In this document: positions 49,961 through 61,262 of the stretch, one piece after another
Layout of the letters: each line of letters starts with the position of its first letter
Numbering within the stretch: position 1 is the stretch's first letter
DNA from: Breviolum minutum Mf 1.05b.01
Lineage: Eukaryota; Sar; Dinophyceae; Suessiales; Symbiodiniaceae
Direction of reading: 5' to 3'
DNA length: 64,000 nucleotides
Assembly: GCA_000507305.1 (NCBI GenBank)
Contig: DF240739.1
Location: 40,407 to 104,406 of the forward strand
The notes under the pieces: model-generated
What the model was told of the DNA's origin: nothing
Databases searched by the model: none
Seen by the model: only the letters and a program-made list of their open reading frames with translations
Program-made: the position numbers and the translations under genes

Positions 49961-50346
49961 CGAAACAAGGTGAGCAGTGACGGAAAGCACAGGTGGATAA
50001 TATAATCCAGACCTTTTTGTGCGGATACTTCTATGATTCAGAGTCGTCATTCTTGTGTCATCAATAGTTTTACTTCTCTCTTTATTGGGTAGATTGATTT
50101 GTTTGCTTATCTAGATATTGTCTAATCTCTAGCAGTTTATTTGTTTAATTCTTCATTTTGTGTTTCGACGAGTATCCCTTGTTGCGCCTCATGTTGTCCG
50201 ACAATATCGCTGAGGTTAGTAGATCAACGTACACATTACCAAGGCATCAGCTATTTACAGTACTGGTAGATAAAGAAATGTAATCATCCTGACAAACTGG
50301 CGAAGTTCGTAGAGAACATTCACTTGGACTTATCCCTTTTGCTCGG
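49961..50346. other. Probable intron DNA
   Basis: Nothing recognised. Confidence 0.35.
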
Positions 50347-50425
50347 TGGGAATGGTATATTTACTTACATTTGGCTTTATTTCATGGTAAATGTAGGTAA
50401 ATATACCATACATACATACATTCCC
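50347..50425. repeat. MITE family B, copy 6
   Basis: TGGGAATGGTATATTTACTT at the left and GGTAAATATACCATACATAC at the right. CATA is tandemly repeated at the right end. Confidence 0.7.
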
Positions 50426-50534
50426 TAAGGATCCAATCACCTTCTGAGAATGGCAATGGTACCTGAACACCTTGCTGAGGATGTGATTATACACCCCAAT
50501 CATCATCTGACAAGGTGATTGGATCCCTAGGGAT
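50426..50534. repeat. Inverted-repeat element with GGATCCAATCACCTT ends
   Basis: GGATCCAATCACCTTCTGAG at the left and CTGACAAGGTGATTGGATCC at the right. A fragment AGGGATCCAATCAC is at 22021. Confidence 0.7.
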
Positions 50535-51279
50535 AGAGCATATGGGTATATTAATCCTTGAACAGAAGCCTTCACCTGATGAATTTCTAAGCAAAAAACA
50601 ACACCTCAAGATGAACTTATTTCAGTGGTGAAATAGGTTGACTTAGCAATGAAAAATCCCTGGTTCTTTAGGATTATTTAGGGGATTATACTACCCAGTT
50701 ATTTGGGGATTAAAGTAAACCATTCTATGGATCTCTTTCAAATAACCAGTATATACCAGTATAATTGAAAGTTGGCCGTTTTTTTTGGTGGCCTCTTTTG
50801 GGGAAGATGGGCGTTGTTTACCCAATTTGATGAACTGGTAATAGCTGGCATATGTTTCACACACTTTTTTTGGGCTGGGGGGAATTCTTGAAGGGGTTGA
50901 TTGAAATCACCACCTATGTAGGTATCTGTTGAATCTGGTTTATGGGCCATGGGTGAATTATGTTACTATTTATTGTGATCATTCTCCACTCCTAGGGTGC
51001 CAGGATTATTTGAAATTTCCATGGGTATTTGATGCAGAAATATAAGGGTTATACTGACACATCATCAAATTCAGATCATATTATTTGAGTGCATAGTCGA
51101 TAGTTGTTTGTTTGTATACATATTTATATATTTACATTTTATGTTGATTTATTCATGTATATATATATATATGTTTTGTAGTGTAAACCTACATATCAAC
51201 TGCTAGCAGTTTGGTGTTTTGCTGGGTTCTTCACCGTTCACCCCGGACCCCGGTGGTGTCGTGGACCCAATCCTTCCAG
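50535..51279. other. Probable intron DNA
   Basis: Holds GATTATACTACCCAGTTATT (50686), shared with 47540 and 47806, a weak family A-like patch at 50765-50920, and a (TA)n run at 51160-51172. Confidence 0.35.
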
Positions 51280-51351
51280 GCATGGCAACGCCGCGCCGCA
51301 GAGGCAGAGCGGCTTCATCAGCAACGTGAACGCCACGCACGGTCCACGCAG
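51280..51351 (+). CDS. Putative internal exon, coiled-coil-like
   Basis: Acceptor CCTTCCAG|GCA and donor ACGCAG|GTTGGG enclose exactly 24 codons, reading AWQRRAAEAERLHQQRERHA and then RSTQ. It is GC-rich compared with its surroundings, as expected for coding sequence here, and its Arg/Glu/Gln pattern resembles the exon at 49550. Confidence 0.55.
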
Positions 51352-51867
51352 GTTGGGTGGATGGGCAGCGGTGCCAACCACAGGAGATCTGGTGGATACT
51401 CCTGTTGGTGACTGGTATCTGGTGAGTAGATCCAACATATGTTGATGCTGCCGTAAAAACCCCTACAGTTGATGGAAGAAATCCCAGGCCTTCACCACCT
51501 GGGGATGTAAAAAAAACCTTGTAAATAGTGGGGATAAAACTACCTATCAACCTATCAACTGGTGCAGTTTGTTTTTTTCTATCAACGGTAGAACCGGTTG
51601 AGATGATGAGCTGATGAAACTCACCATGTTTCTTTTCTAATAACCATCTCAAACAAGCGAGCGGTATTGTGTCCATGAATAGCATCAAAAATTGCGAAGT
51701 GGGTATTTTTTTTGGGGGGGTGTTTTGCAAACGCTTGGTTTCTTTTTTGATTGCTATCTTAGTGATTTGCCAACGGTTCATCCTGCTCATATGAGTGATT
51801 TTGAAAATAAGGACCATCGGCCGAACAAGCGAGATAACCCTTTATTATAGAAAACCAAATTTGCTAC
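51352..51867. other. Probable intron DNA
   Basis: The long - strand frame (51203-51817) is a shadow of the exon plus low-complexity sequence and is not proposed as a gene. Confidence 0.35.
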
Positions 51868-51948
51868 CTTCCCTGAAACTAACGATTGGAAGATGACCTG
51901 TGATGCCAGTTTTTCAGGGTTCCATGCGTTCCGTTTCAGGGAGTGTGA
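51868..51948. repeat. MITE family F, copy 4
   Basis: CTTCCCTGAAACTAACGATT at the left and CGTTCCGTTTCAGGGAGTG at the right. A short copy of about 81 bases. Confidence 0.7.
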
Positions 51949-52517
51949 CCTATGATAACCTCATTCTAATAGCCAAATTGACTAGCCCAATAACTTACCT
52001 TGGCACATCTTAAGTTAGCCTTATTCCATTAGCCCCTTTGATTTTAGTGGGATCTTACATGTAACCCAATGAAGTTTAACTTTTAGCAGGGGACCTAAGG
52101 GTTGTCATGTTACTAACCATTGGGTTTTTTCACATTGGTGTCGCAGCGGCCTACCCCCAGGTCTCATGGTTCGGACCCTCCCCCTGCCAGGTCGAGGAAG
52201 ATCCCAAGGTGGAGACAAAACACCGTGGGCTTGGGATTTTGATCGTTGAAGGAAGAAAGGACGGCTTTGCCCCAAAGTTGGCTGAGTGGTTTATGTAAAA
52301 CCCAAGTGTTTGTTGTTTTTTTTGGGTAGAAGTTAAAAGAACCATTCCTTTTAGTATGGATTTTGTTTAAATGGTTCAACATTGAAATACTATGTGACAC
52401 ACTTTACTTGGTTTCCAAAAAAAACCTTGGGGAAAACAGAAGATTTCGCAGATTTCAGTCAACTCAAATTTGAGTTTGGGCAAGTCAGCACTTGTGATTC
52501 CGTCTTGTGAGTGAATG
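51949..52517. other. Probable intron DNA with an open frame
   Basis: The frame 52107-52295 reads AYPQVSWFGPSPCQVEEDPK, with a competing frame on the same strand. It may hold an exon, but the borders are not convincing. Confidence 0.3.
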
Positions 52518-52658
52518 TTTGGAGGATCATCCCACGACGGAGGTAAGTGGTTTATAACCATGGTTAGTTTTTGTCCCCTAACTGGGGTTGTTCCCATTCC
52601 ACATCTATATGGCTTATAACTTGTAACTTATAATAGAATGAAATGAGGGTGATCCTAA
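52518..52658. repeat. MITE family C, copy 3
   Basis: TTTGGAGGATCATCCCACGA at the left, with a degenerate right end GGGTGATCCTAACTACTTAC. Confidence 0.6.
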
Positions 52659-53090
52659 CTACTTACTTACATCTACTGGGAGCCCATCCTGCAAGTGTTT
52701 TTGGCAAAGCTGTCACAGGCTGTCTCACTAACCAGGATGTGTGGAATATTTTAGGGTTCTTAAATTCGTATGGGTTTACAAGCAATTTGTTTATTGCGCC
52801 TAAAAGAAGTACCATTTTTTGGGCAGTCCAAAGTGATATACACCCAATGTGTCTTTATTCAAGTGTCGATTAAATGCTTTTGAATATCAGGCATGTCAAT
52901 GTCTCCAAAATGCTTGGGCCGTAAAATCCAAATCCATTCAAGATTCATTATCTCACTTGTGGGTATGTTCTTCGAAGAACCTTCAGTTTGACCAAAGATA
53001 TCACAACTCAAACCAAATTCTAGTGCATGTGGAGGGGTGTGGGCCAGGTGAATATTCCCACTACTATACAACGAACTTCCCCCCCCACCT

Positions 53091-53196
53091 TGCAGAATCA
53101 TCCCAGGACATGTAAGTGGTTTTCCTAAGCATGGTGATCGTTTTCGTCCCCCTAAGTGGGGTTATTCTCATCCACTAAAAGCCGATCCTCTAAGCC
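53091..53196. repeat. MITE family C, copy 4
   Basis: TGCAGAATCATCCCAGGACA at the left, with GTGGGGTTATTCTCATCC and GATCCTCTAAGCC at the right. Degenerate ends. Confidence 0.5.
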
Positions 53197-53337
53197 CCAC
53201 CAGGCAGATTTATTGAAGCCGAGCTCTCCACGGAACATCCGGGGTCGAACAGAGTAGCTTGGTGGAAATCTCACTTGATGTTGGTTGGCTGGATTTGGTG
53301 ATCCTGAATTTGGTGGGTTATATATCTATTACCCAGA

Positions 53338-53420
53338 GGGTCCATGTATGATATACTTACCTACATTTGGTTCATTTATTTATTTCAAATGGAGGTAAAT
53401 ATACCATACATGGATCCTAT
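53338..53420. repeat. MITE family B, copy 7
   Basis: GGGTCCATGTATGATATACT at the left and AAATATACCATACATGGATC at the right, around TTACCTACATTTGG. Confidence 0.75.
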
Positions 53421-55244
53421 ACATATTATATTTTCCTTATGGCATCCAAGTAGCATTGTCCCACTGCTGGAATGGAGTATTAACTGAATGAAGTCATTGT
53501 CCCAAGTAGGTCACCTGACCTTGCAAAATGAATTCTATACAAATTTGCATGGAAAAAAGATCCTGGGAACCAATAGATCCATTACACAAGAAATGCATCA
53601 AAAATGATTCTCAATTTCCCAAGGTTGGGGGATATGTTAGTTCCCTGGAGGGCATATGTATATATACAGAGACTGCGCAAGTCAGAAATGAAAAGCCTAC
53701 AACTGGTAAGGCTTATGTACGGGAAGAACTCCCCCCGAATAGCAAAGGCTAAGGTTCAGTACCTCCACTTTAGGTGCCTGAAATTCTTGGTGAATTGAAG
53801 GGGTACCCTTGCTTTTCTTTCCCATGAAGGCTTGAGTTCTTATTTGGGATGGCTATGAGGATCTTTGCAAACAACAACAGAATTGAAGGTTTTTGTAGAC
53901 AGTTCGCTGGTGAAAAGGATGTTTGAAGACAAGTGAATTTTAATACCCTAGACACTGGTGAGTAGGTATTTGAACTCCCGAAACAATTCCTGAGAAGGCT
54001 TTTTAAGGGTTCCAAATATGTTCTCACCGGGTATTTGGGCGTAGTTTGGATGTCTAGGGTTAGGAATATTTCTCACCTATCAGGACTATCTCCACGGAAA
54101 GGTGTGATTGCTAACGAGAGGATTTGAGATTCGGTTTACAGGCAGATTGGTCAGTTTTTCGTTCCTTGTGACCAGACAGTAGCTATGGTTTGCTATAGGT
54201 CGGTACAATCAGAAAAGTGCCCATATCATCCTTTGAAATAGTGTTCGAATCTTATTCCACTTTTATTTCACCCTCAAACACTATTTCAAAATCTTGCAAT
54301 TTCTACATAATCCAAAAACCTCTTACCTTTGACCCTTTGACACCAACCCCTTGGAGAAGGGAAAGTTAGACTTCTGTACCTTCCAAGGGCTGTGTTGGAA
54401 CGACACTATGCTGGAGAAGAAGAGGAGGCAGCGTTTTTCTCTTGTGCAAGTTTTATGTGAGCGTTCGTGACCAGTTCGCCCTGGTTTTTTGCTGTGTATA
54501 TAGATATTATATATTTACGGGATGACAATCTACACGCTTGTATATGGTTTATGAGAAGACAACTACAAGGATCTTTATGAATGAATCAGTATAATCAGAT
54601 GTCATTTCAGGGTTTTCTTGCCGTTGCTCATCCCAAAAATAGTGGTACTTGAGTGGAGCCAGGAAGTACTTGGGTAAACCAGTATATATGTACAATATTA
54701 TTTTTGTTGGGGGTATCGGGTATCTATATAGGACATATATGGGGTACCACTATTTAGGATAACCGCCATATGATGGATGCCATCTGATGATGGATGCCCA
54801 ACTTTTTGCAAGGCTCCCGACCACTACCAAGTGTTCGGAAACCTCAGTGAAAAGGGGTGTTTTAAAACGGCAGGTGCTTGTCTCAGGAGTTTCGTTGAAA
54901 ATTAAACTTTCATACAGCTTTAAACAAGCAAAACATACAGGTTAAACAAGTTAGGGCGTAATAGAATTTGGTTTTGGTTACTTGACATGATGACTTTGTT
55001 CATTCCGCCTTTCCTTAAGTTCGCACTCGCAGCTAACACCGACGAGCATCCAACTCAGGCTGGGTATCTCACGTCATGCATCCTTGGAAGAGATCACGCA
55101 GGTCATTCGGATAGGATGGTTTTCACCGGTGGGATATGCTTCGACACCGGTGGGACCGGTGGTTTTTGGACGGAAAAACTATTATTATGAAATCTCTGGA
55201 AAATCACAGGTGGATTTTTCCTGATGAACGAGTTTTGCTTCAAA
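53421..55244 (+). other. Long stretch with a possible exon
   Basis: Around 54361-54457 two frames are open and protein-like (RLLYLPRAVLERHYAGEEEE and LDFCTFQGLCWNDTMLEKKR), so an exon is possible. A family H fragment is at 53757-53795 and a degenerate family G copy at 54631-54765. At 55011-55100 a frame reads FALAANTDEHPTQAGYLTSC. Confidence 0.35.
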
Positions 55245-55336
55245 CCCATAGGATCCATGTATGGTATATTTACCTACATTTACCATAAAAATCAACCATT
55301 CATGTAGGTAAATATACCATACATGGATCCTATGGG
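55245..55336. repeat. MITE family B, near-perfect palindromic copy
   Basis: CCCATAGGATCCATGTATGG at the left and CCATACATGGATCCTATGGG at the right, with GTATATTTACCTACAT matched by ATGTAGGTAAATATAC inside. Nearly the whole 92 bases can fold into one hairpin, so this is the best-preserved copy of the family. Confidence 0.85.
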
Positions 55337-55985
55337 AAAGAAAGATTACACTGTGGTGAAACGATGGATGGAAACCGATCGCCACTCCCAGGTTCGGTTG
55401 GCGAAAAAGTAAAAGGGGGGCCATGAGAAACCGAGACTACTGGGAGTTGCGATCGCATTCGATCCTTTCCAGGTGGTATAATCCAACATACGGTAGATTT
55501 TTTGGTAGCCGAATCTCTAAAGGTCCGGGGAGGAACACAAAAAACAAGATGAAACAGACCTAGGCAACTGAAATTATGGATTTTAAAGTTCCTTGGTTTA
55601 GCTGATTTTTTTCAAATACAAGACTAGGAGTATTATGGTTTGCAAGTGACTGACATGTTGTTTGTTTCCAACATAAATTAGTAAGGTTCATGTTGGTGTA
55701 TATGACATGTTGGCTCTTCCACCATTTATGCAATCTCAATAGGTTTTTGAAGTCAGGTGAAAGGTGAAGTCTTCTGCTTGTCTTTTTGGAAGGTGACGCG
55801 GTGACACTCATGTCATGCAACTTTTTTTTGCATGGGGTGCGTATGAAACACATCAAAGTCACTGAATCATACTGTTGATGGCTCACCAGGATTTCTTCCA
55901 TCAATAGTACTCTTTCATCATCTTCAAACGATTTAGATTGGAATCATAAACTGAACATGTTTTTTTGTTTTTCCCGAGTCTCTAT
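55337..55985. other. Probable intron DNA
   Basis: Contains a family S fragment near 55868-55905. Otherwise nothing. Confidence 0.35.
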
Positions 55986-56088
55986 CCCATAGCATCCATG
56001 TATGTCATGTAAATTATTTACCTACTGCACATGAAATTTCAATCATTCATGTAGGTAAATATATCTTTCGTCCCATGGATGGTATGGG
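55986..56088. repeat. MITE family B, copy 9
   Basis: CCCATAGCATCCATGTATGT at the left and TTTCGTCCCATGGATGGTAT at the right. Confidence 0.7.
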
Positions 56089-56117
56089 TATCTGTGACAT
56101 TTGAACACAAAACATAC

Positions 56118-56238
56118 TGGGATGTCGATGGAAGTTAGTAACTAGTTAGTAAGTTGATTTATAACCCATTGAGGGGACTTATAACCTACTATTTATATGG
56201 GTTATAATTAGTTTACTAAGTACCATGGACATCCCAGT
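56118..56238. repeat. MITE family D, copy 4
   Basis: TGGGATGTCGATGGAAGTTA at the left and GTACCATGGACATCCCAGTA at the right, with GGTTATAATTAGTTTACTAA against TTAGTAACTAGTTAGTAAG. Confidence 0.65.
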
Positions 56239-56431
56239 AGATTTCTACATTTTCTACGCCCAAAAAAAACACCCCAAACGGAAAAATTGGGCGTTGCCAG
56301 GCCTATCGAGCCCTATCCAAGCGCCTCGGTTGGGAGCTGGTGATCGTTGGATCTTTTTCCCCTGTAAGGATCCGGGTTTCGGGTTGTGTTTTTTTCCCCT
56401 CTCCAAATTGGCCGAGCTTTTCATGGCTTAT

Positions 56432-56542
56432 CTAGGTGGTGGGGGTTTCAAAGATTTTGTTATGTTCACCCCGAAAATTGGGGAAGATGAACCCATTTTG
56501 ACGAGCATATTTTTCAAAGGGGTTGGTTCAACCACCAACCAG
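56432..56542. repeat. MITE family A, copy 8
   Basis: CTAGGTGGTGGGGGTTTCAA at the left and GGTTGGTTCAACCACCAACC at the right, with TTTTGACGAGCATATTTTTC inside (as in copy 1). Confidence 0.75.
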
Positions 56543-56551
56543 ATTATACAT

Positions 56552-56702
56552 GGGGGGGGGGTGATTCTAACTACTTACTAATCATGGGAAATTTATGGTA
56601 AGTTGTTGTCCCCTGAGGTTGATGTAGTTAGTTATAAATGGCTTGTAAGTAACCCTCTTAACTCTTAACTAAGCACTTACTAAGTGGGGTGATCCTCCAA
56701 GT
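56552..56702. repeat. MITE family C, copy 5
   Basis: A degenerate left end GGGGGTGATTCTAACTACTT and the right end AAGTGGGGTGATCCTCCAAG. Confidence 0.6.
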
Positions 56703-57205
56703 GGACACCCAAACAAATCCCAAAAAAGTTCCAGAAATTCCGAGTCATTCCATCATTTGTAGGGTGTTCAGCCATTAGTTGTTTTGGGAATGTACTTGAT
56801 TTTAAGATTGAAAACATGTTTTTTTTTGTGCGAAGAACTCTTACAAACAACTGAAGCCTCACAACAGACTTTCATATGTCCAGCCCACATCCCAAACAAA
56901 TAATGACCAAATTGTGGACCTCGGACGACCGATTTTTCAAACATAAACTGTTGTATAGGGGCCCCCAGACGCAACTTAATCTTGATTCATGGAATCTACA
57001 TAGTTTTCCAATGTTTTAGCAGGACTCAAGTTACACCCCATCTAAATTTATGAAAATTGACCAAGCATCCACGTCAAAAAGATCAACGTTTTTTTGAAAA
57101 CGCTGTCAAGTTGCACCCAAAAGAAATTAACAGATCTTTTCAGACAGCATGTCACTCTTCGTTCTGTGAACAGATGTGCATGTACATGTGATGTGATGTA
57201 AAATA
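56703..57205. other. Probable intron DNA
   Basis: Nothing recognised. Confidence 0.35.
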
Positions 57206-57325
57206 TGTAAATATATATATATATATATATATATTTTGTTTATATATATATATATTTTTTTTCTATGTATATATATATATATTTATTTGTGTATTTATTT
57301 ATTTATATATATATATATATCTATG
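57206..57325. repeat. (TA)n microsatellite cluster
   Basis: Several runs of TATATA interrupted by T-rich pieces over about 120 bases. Confidence 0.85.
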
Positions 57326-57896
57326 TTTTTATAAATATCATATCTATGTATACATGTAATATGGTATGCTGGTTTCAGTTGATTTGATTTGAGGTACTAA
57401 TTTGGGTGATGTTTTTTTTGTTGAACCAACCGTAGCCTGGTGTCGTGTCATACATGAAACCTGGCAGGGCAGCGTTTGTTTTTTTTTCACACCGTGGGAG
57501 CGTCAGGTTGTACCATCCTGATCGTCTCAAAAGTTCGGGAGGAATGTTAAGTCAGGCACAGTGACCGAGGGAAATCGGAGACTTGTCACAGTCACGTGGG
57601 GGTTTTCTGTTTTCTGAGGGTAGGGGTGACCAGGGGTTGTTTTTGCACCCTGCACATTGAATCACAAAATTGGAAAGGGTACTTATTTGAAATTTTGTAT
57701 TTGTTGGAATATTTGATTGAAACGATCCATTGATTGATTTGACTGAGGCGACATATTGGAGTTTAGTAACTTTCTCAAGCAATCCTATGGGATTTGTTTC
57801 TGGAGATTGGATTCCAACATTGACGGGTGGCTCGACTAGCCACCTAGGACCCATTTTTTTCACAGCTGATATTTGGTGTGTGCATATATTATACAT
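57326..57896. other. Probable intron DNA
   Basis: Nothing recognised; a - strand frame (57552-57896) lacks motifs. Confidence 0.35.
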
Positions 57897-58002
57897 CCTT
57901 AAGAATCATGGGATCTCAAAAATAATGGTTTGTAGATCCCTGGACCCTGCAAAAAAACAGATCCAAAGCCATTTTTTTTGGATGGTCCCATGATTCTTAG
58001 GG
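57897..58002. repeat. MITE family T
   Basis: CCTTAAGAATCATGGGATCT at the left and GGTCCCATGATTCTTAGGG at the right, with an inner GATCC / GGATC pair. A single copy, sitting about 100 bases before the terminal exon at 58101. Confidence 0.75.
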
Positions 58003-58100
58003 ATATATACATACATATATATATATATATTTATATCTACATACATTTCCTATTGAAAAGTTGGAAGGACTTTTGTTGCTTCAACCACCAACGTTTTCAG

Positions 58101-58193
58101 GCCGCAGCACAGCGTAGTCATGAACAACAGATGGCTGCCTTGAATGCTGCCAAGCGGGTTTTGTCAGATGCCAGGCTGGAAGAAATTCTGTGA
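58101..58193 (+). CDS. Terminal exon of a helical protein
   Basis: A strong acceptor CGTTTTCAG|GCC is followed by 30 codons and TGA at 58191-58193. It reads AAAQRSHEQQMAALNAAKRV and then LSDARLEEIL. The amphipathic Ala/Gln/Arg helix resembles the exons at 49550 and 51280, so it may end the same gene. Confidence 0.6.
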   Translation, partial: AAAQRSHEQQMAALNAAKRVLSDARLEEIL

Positions 58194-58279
58194 TGAAAAA
58201 AAATTAAACATACGTCGATTTTGAAGCAGTGAAATAGAAAAGGGGGGGGCCAAAGGTTGTTTGGGTTTTGTAGGTGACT

Positions 58280-58333
58280 TAGACCAATATATGTCTTTGT
58301 TTATCTAATTGTATTGAAACATATATTGGTCTA
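58280..58333. repeat. Short inverted repeat
   Basis: TAGACCAATATATGT and ACATATATTGGTCTA face each other with about 25 bases between. Lying about 90 bases past a stop codon, it could be a hairpin in a 3' untranslated region or simply a tiny MITE. Confidence 0.6.
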
Positions 58334-58481
58334 ATATAAATCTGTAGATTTTTTCTGTCATATACACACACCTTGATTTGCAGATTCTTACAGTACATGC
58401 TGGAAAAAATTGCAGTACTTATCGTACAGTGAGATGGGAGATTTGTTTTTTTTTCTCTGTTGTTGATATCAGTATATAGAT

Positions 58482-58574
58482 ACCCTCCAGGGAACTTACA
58501 TATCCCCCTGATAAGACAAATTTGAAGATGATTTTGCTTTTCCCGAGGTGGGATATGTTAGTTCCTGGAGGGTA
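58482..58574. repeat. MITE with CCCTCCAGGGAAC ends
   Basis: ACCCTCCAGGGAACTTACAT at the left and ATATGTTAGTTCCTGGAGGG at the right. Half of a relative is visible at 53610-53655 (GATATGTTAGTTCCCTGGAG). Possibly a subfamily of F. Confidence 0.7.
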
Positions 58575-59038
58575 GGAATCAGGGTTTCAATCCTACTCAA
58601 TACTTTATTGCTATGTATCGCCGTTTTACTCTACGGGAATCATCCCCCAAATTGCCTCAAAGGACGGAGGTTTTATCGCGGGAATCATCCACCCTTGAAA
58701 CTGTGCTCAAAATTGAGGTATAATGGGAGATACTTGTGATCGTTAGAGAACTCTAGTTGCACCATGAATCTGTTTGAAAAAATCGTCGTAAGATATGATG
58801 CAAATATAGGTATATTAGATATATTATTATATATAGATATATACGTTACCAACCTTAACATGGTTGAGCCAAGTGCCCCCCCCCCCCGCACCATCAAGTG
58901 ACAATGTGTCGACATCATGTCACGTCTCCTTCCGGGAAGGCTACGCCATGCATACGATAAGACCTTGCCGGAGGAAGATGTTGCTTGTCCCCGCATCGAC
59001 TTCGGCATGCGTATATCATTGGTTCTTAGTTAGTATAT
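58575..59038. other. Non-coding stretch
   Basis: A run of about 14 C at 58876-58889. Open frames on both strands at 58885-59008 compete, and neither is recognised. Confidence 0.35.
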
Positions 59039-59128
59039 CCCATACCATCCATGTATGGTATATTTACCGACATTTACCATATAAACTAGCCAAATGTAGG
59101 GAAATATACCATACATGCATGGTATGGG
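59039..59128. repeat. MITE family B, copy 10
   Basis: CCCATACCATCCATGTATGG at the left and CCATACATGCATGGTATGGG at the right. Nearly palindromic over about 90 bases. Confidence 0.8.
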
Positions 59129-59468
59129 TATTGCTGTAGGGAACCTTTTTCGGTATCTAAAATCCCTTCAGAAATAGGATCCATGGATGGAAATGGCGAA
59201 CTCGGCCGGTGATAAAGCCGTAAGTTTCCGAACCATCAACATCTTGGAGAAGTATATCAATGATTTGGATTGTTTGGATTATATGGGATTGTAAGTTGCT
59301 TTTAGTAACGCACCGTCTGAAAAGAGCTGAACAATAATATGGCAAGTTCTCGATATAATATTGGTTTTTGCGAGTCATTTACGAAACTACCTAGGGGCTT
59401 TACCCCCTAGTACTTCAAAAATGTTGTAGAGACTTGAAGTTGATTGAAGTTGTGTGAATGTCATGGGG
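59129..59468. other. Non-coding stretch
   Basis: Short inverted CTACCTAGGGG / CCCCCTAGTA near 59388-59413. Nothing else. Confidence 0.35.
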
Positions 59469-59617
59469 AAAATGGTGGTACCCTTGCGATGGTACCCTAT
59501 CTGTTTAACTCCCCAAGGAGCTCTTTACAAGGGATATACCGAATTCATACCCACTATATTAGGTGTATATGGCGTGTATTATTAAGGCCCCCATCCCAAG
59601 GGCACCACCATTTTCTA
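59469..59617. repeat. MITE family M, copy 2
   Basis: AATGGTGGTACCCTTGCGAT at the left and ATCCCAAGGGCACCACCATT at the right, with TCCCCAAGGAGCTCTTTACA inside. Ends are clear inverted repeats. Confidence 0.7.
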
Positions 59618-59761
59618 TATGATAGGAAGATATAGGAAGGGAACTGTCCAGGAATTTCCTGTGATATAGATATTTCAATTCCAGTTATTTCCTCGCTGAT
59701 ATGTTTCCCTGGATGGTGTCCATCGCTCCCCAACTGCAAGTGGAGGGAAATCCTAAGCTAT

Positions 59762-59864
59762 ACACTCCGGTAAACTCACATAGCAATGGGATATCCACCA
59801 TTTGAAGATGTATCTCCTATTAAAAATGGTGGTTTTCCAATGCTATGTTAGTTTACCAGAGGGT
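59762..59864. repeat. MITE with ACTCCGGTAAACT ends
   Basis: ACACTCCGGTAAACTCACAT at the left, GTTAGTTTACCAGAGGGT at the right, and inner ACCATTTGAAG / AAAAATGGTGG. Fragments are at 21709-21787 and 560-655. Confidence 0.65.
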
Positions 59865-60871
59865 AAACATTTTACAACTGAGGTTTTGAGTAGGCATCCA
59901 ATGTGGAATTTACAGGATTGAGGATGACCTTATGGCTAAAGATGACCTGCCTATGAAATTTCAGCAACAAAAATAACTGTTTGTCCCTGGAAAGGATCAC
60001 TTGGAGGCATGACTGAAGTTTGCAATTTGATTTATGTTGATTTGTTTTTGAAAATCCAGCTGGTTGATCCCACTGGTCCTAGTATTTACGACAGGTCTAT
60101 ACAAGGTTTCTATATACCATCCCATTTGGTGTTCGTCAGACTTGGGAACCTCAACAGGAAGTCAAGTAACCAAACAAATTTTCTTAAGATATTCTGATTG
60201 TTTGAATCCATGAGTTGTATATCTCATTCATTAAAAAAAACTCGGGGATTTTTGTTTGTACCAAAAAAACATGATCTCCTATTAAAACTGTTGGTGTTTT
60301 TTGAATCAATCAAAATGACCTCCCAACTTGTAAACTGGAAAGGGTGCTTCGGTCCAATGGTGTGGAATCCACAAGGTTGAACCATTGGAGCCTACTCCGG
60401 AGGTTCGGTGCTGGATCGTAACACTGGATGAGTTGTGCAGTCATCAAGGGGGAAGAATATGTCGACTTGTATTTTCAGATGCCTAGGGCATTTTTGTTTT
60501 GTATTTGCAGATTGCTAAATATTTGGTTTGGTGTGAACATTTCCTGGCATTTTAGAAGTGCATTTTCTCATCAAATGATACCGCTTCAACCTTGAAGTCG
60601 GCCGATCTTGATTTTTTCAGTGAGGAACAGTCGGCACTCTCGAAAACTAACATGGCGCGGATTCTCCATTGGAGCTGACATATAGCAAACGTATGGTTGT
60701 TGTTTGAAATTCGGTGTCAGTTGACGGCAGAGCTTATCACATTCGTTGCAAGCTTACAAAAAGCAAAAACGGTGCAGTAGTAGCCCGCTTATCAACAGTA
60801 TGACAGGAACACCTGCAAAGATCCACTCAAAACTATACGCCATGAAAAACACTGAGCAAACGTCGAGAACT
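59865..60871. other. Long non-coding stretch
   Basis: A frame at 60009-60194 is open but has no motif. No repeat pair is seen. Confidence 0.35.
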
Positions 60872-60970
60872 GCACTCCGTGAAACAAACATAGCAAAAAA
60901 TAAAGGTTGAGAGTTTATGTTCTTTTTGGGAAGGGCTATATTCAGGGGCTATGGTAGTTTTAGGGAGGGT
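60872..60970. repeat. MITE family F, copy 5
   Basis: GCACTCCGTGAAACAAACAT at the left and ATGGTAGTTTTAGGGAGGGT at the right. Confidence 0.6.
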
Positions 60971-61183
60971 AGCAAAATGTGATGTCAAGCACCAAAACCA
61001 GTGCGCACATCCACCACATTTTTGATGAAATATCAGCCCTGTCGAAGTATGCAATCTTCAAACCCTCACAAAGATTGGATGAACCCGAAGCTACAAACAA
61101 ATGTGTGATACACAAACAAATGTATCACTTGAAACTCAACAAAAAAACCGGAAACATAAGATTATTTAAGAACAAACCTGGAC
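60971..61183 (+). other. Open frame of uncertain status
   Basis: The frame reads MSSTKTSAHIHHIFDEISAL and continues with a Lys-rich tail. No motif, and no clear splice sites. It might include an exon. Confidence 0.3.
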
Positions 61184-61262
61184 CTTCAAAGGGGTGCCAA
61201 TTAAACCCTAAACGATGGTGAATTGACACCCTTTAGGAACCATTTGGCACCCCTTTGAAGGT
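61184..61262. repeat. MITE family U
   Basis: CCTTCAAAGGGGTGCCAATT at the left and TTTGGCACCCCTTTGAAGG at the right, a near-perfect 19-base inverted repeat. Confidence 0.8.

Noticed and set aside
51203-51817. 204-codon - strand frame
   Set aside because: It is the shadow of the + strand exon at 51280-51351 plus low-complexity sequence; no motif.
57431-57450. CCGTAGCC as part of a dinoflagellate spliced leader
   Set aside because: Only eight bases match; the rest of the spliced-leader sequence is absent.
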